Assembly: GCF_020733705.1 (NCBI RefSeq)
Contig: NZ_JAJFZM010000003.1
Coordinates: 1-64,000 of the forward strand
Origin: Nocardia australiensis
GTDB taxonomy: Bacteria; Actinomycetota; Actinomycetes; Mycobacteriales; Mycobacteriaceae
DNA: 64,000 nucleotides
Direction of reading: 5' to 3'
Shown: piece after piece, positions 62,943 to 64,000 of the stretch
How the letters are laid out: the number at the start of each line of letters is the position of its first letter
Position numbering within the stretch: the stretch's first letter is position 1
Position numbers and translations under genes: made by a program
Notes under the pieces: model-generated
The model's input: only the letters and a program-made list of their open reading frames with translations
The model's database searches: none
Told to the model about the DNA's origin: nothing

Positions 62943-64000
62943 TCACGGGGTAGAAGCTCGTCCGGAGATGGGCCCGAACATAGGGATGCCGAGCTCGGTT
63001 CCTGTCGCCGTTCGCCTGAGCGTGGCGTCTATCTGGGCGAGCTTGCCCTTGACGCCGGCGTAGCTGACTTGGAGACCCTCAACTTCGCCAAGCCAGCCTT
63101 CGCGTTTGGCTTCGATGATGCGGGCTTCGAGATTGTCGTGGATCTCTTCGAGCCTGGCCCGTTGGGCCGGGTCCGGTCTCAGGAGCGAACAACGAACACA
63201 TGCGTGTTCATGAATGCACGGCGTGGAAAACGCTCGCGCACAGGTCCCGACCGACACCTTCCGCTTCTCGAAATGTGACAGGAACGCATCCCACTCTTCG
63301 TCGGTCGGCGTGCGGTACTCTTCGCCCGGCCGGACCGACCGGCGCCGCGCGATGAAAGCTCGGTGCGCCTCAATCGTTTCCGCAGGGTAGACGGCCTTGT
63401 AGCCCATGGTCGTATCTATGCTCTTGTGCCCGCAAATGACCTGCGCGATATGCGGTGGCAGGCCGTTCATGATGGCGTCGGTGACGAAGATCCTGCGGAA
63501 GTCGTGAGGGCTGACGGTCAGCGGGTCGCCGTTCGGGTCGGTGAGCCGGGTTGCGGCGAGGGCGTTGATGAGCAGCTTGCGGATCGCGGTCGGGGTGTAA
63601 GCCCGGCGTTCGTTGCCGATTCCGCGCTGGAACAGCACTGGCATGGGAGGGTTCCAGATTCTCTCCCTGACGTCGTAGGAAACGATCAGCGGGATGGATC
63701 CGTCCGAGTTGCGTAAGCGCTGCACGATGGTACTGAGTATGTCGGCCAGCTCGGGGCTGACCAGGAGCAGGCGCTCGGTGTCGGTCTTGGATGGTGCAAT
63801 CTGCAGCAGCGGGACGAGTTCGCCTGTGCCGGGCAGCCGATATTCGGTGATGCTGTGGTGAGACAGTTCGAGTAGTTCCTCGCAGCGGATGCCGGTCAGG
63901 CGCAGGACCTCGATGGTGGCGAACGCCCAGAACGCTTCCTCTTCTTCGTAGGACAGGTTGCGCCGCTTGCCAGTCGTGACCTCCTCGGCCCAGACGAATC
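62943..64000 (-). CDS. Tyrosine recombinase (integrase), N-terminus outside the window
   Basis: The frame is open from the right edge to the stop at 62943 (352 residues visible). Catalytic set: arginine in LRLTGIRCEELLEL, lysine in APSKTDTERL, HxxR in SPHDFRRIF, His in CGHKSIDTTMGY and tyrosine in that last motif. The ~110-residue C-terminal extension has a Cys/His-rich segment (CIHEHACVRCSLLRPDP) and a coiled coil. Typical of integrases of actinobacterial mobile elements, often the first of a recombinase set. Likely marks the end of an element extending to the right. Confidence 0.92.
   Translation of the reverse strand, partial: FVWAEEVTTGKRRNLSYEEEEAFWAFATIEVLRLTGIRCEELLELSHHSITEYRLPGTGELVPLLQIAPSKTDTERLLLVSPELADILSTIVQRLRNSDGSIPLIVSYDVRERIWNPPMPVLFQRGIGNERRAYTPTAIRKLLINALAATRLTDPNGDPLTVSPHDFRRIFVTDAIMNGLPPHIAQVICGHKSIDTTMGYKAVYPAETIEAHRAFIARRRSVRPGEEYRTPTDEEWDAFLSHFEKRKVSVGTCARAFSTPCIHEHACVRCSLLRPDPAQRARLEEIHDNLEARIIEAKREGWLGEVEGLQVSYAGVKGKLAQIDATLRRTATGTELGIPMFGPISGRASTP

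Overview
This window looks like the chromosome of a high-GC actinobacterium of the Mycobacteriales, most probably Nocardia or a close relative. The evidence is GC-rich codon use throughout, a mycobacterial-style gene order (uvrA, infC-rpmI-rplT-rRNA methyltransferase, pheS-pheT), a DevR/DosR response regulator near an Rv0079-like ribosome-binding dormancy protein, a CYP157-like P450, trans-acting enoyl-reductase-like proteins and many TetR regulators. No rRNA gene, tRNA gene or CRISPR array was seen.

Left part (1-20.7 kb): the 5' part of phosphoenolpyruvate carboxylase (ppc) runs off the left edge. It is followed by a glyoxalase-fold protein, a nucleotidyltransferase, a P450 that lacks the K-helix ExxR arginine, and an acyl-CoA oxidase-like flavoprotein. 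Beside these lies a broken NRPS-type thioesterase, which suggests the residue of a specialised-metabolism locus. Next come two hypothetical proteins, a hydrolase, the pheS-pheT operon, a divergent MFS/TetR pair, and the translation operon infC-rpmI-rplT-trmH. infC starts with a rare ATC codon behind a strong Shine-Dalgarno and has a terminator-like hairpin in its leader.

Middle part (20.7-40 kb): uvrA has a long Ala/Lys tail. A DevR/DosR orthologue keeps all the key residues of the mycobacterial regulator at the same positions. A homologue of Rv0079 (DATIN) has a near-consensus DosR box 62 bp upstream of its start, so the two probably form a hypoxia/dormancy circuit. A broken IS481 transposase and a TetR-MFS efflux operon separate the two genes. 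Then follow an orphan ketosynthase, a PAS-PAS-GGDEF cyclic-di-GMP synthase, a HelD-type RNA-polymerase recycling factor, and a tightly overlapping operon of a 29-residue membrane peptide, an ECF sigma factor and a Cys-containing membrane protein. A DUF2332 protein, a truncated citrate synthase, haloalkane dehalogenase, an FMN/F420 flavoprotein and an acyl desaturase complete this part.

Defence-like island (40.1-45.8 kb): an Mrr-type restriction endonuclease is coupled to an upstream remnant. Gene fragments and two small proteins follow, then a DUF2510-DUF4041-GIY-YIG protein related to the SNIPE anti-phage nuclease. Convergent to it is an operon of a trypco2 protein and a trypsin-like protease with Sel1 repeats. 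This is the most interesting part of the window.

Right part (46-64 kb): a series of enzyme or transporter genes, most paired divergently with a TetR gene and a palindromic operator. They comprise a saccharopine-dehydrogenase-like protein, a SnoaL-like protein, a DUF885 peptidase, an S66 carboxypeptidase, an SDR, a thioesterase and an ABC exporter. From about 57 kb the sequence decays: there are remnants of a permease, an ATP-dependent DNA ligase and a first integrase, mixed with small hypothetical genes. The window ends inside an intact tyrosine recombinase, so an integrative element may begin at the right edge.
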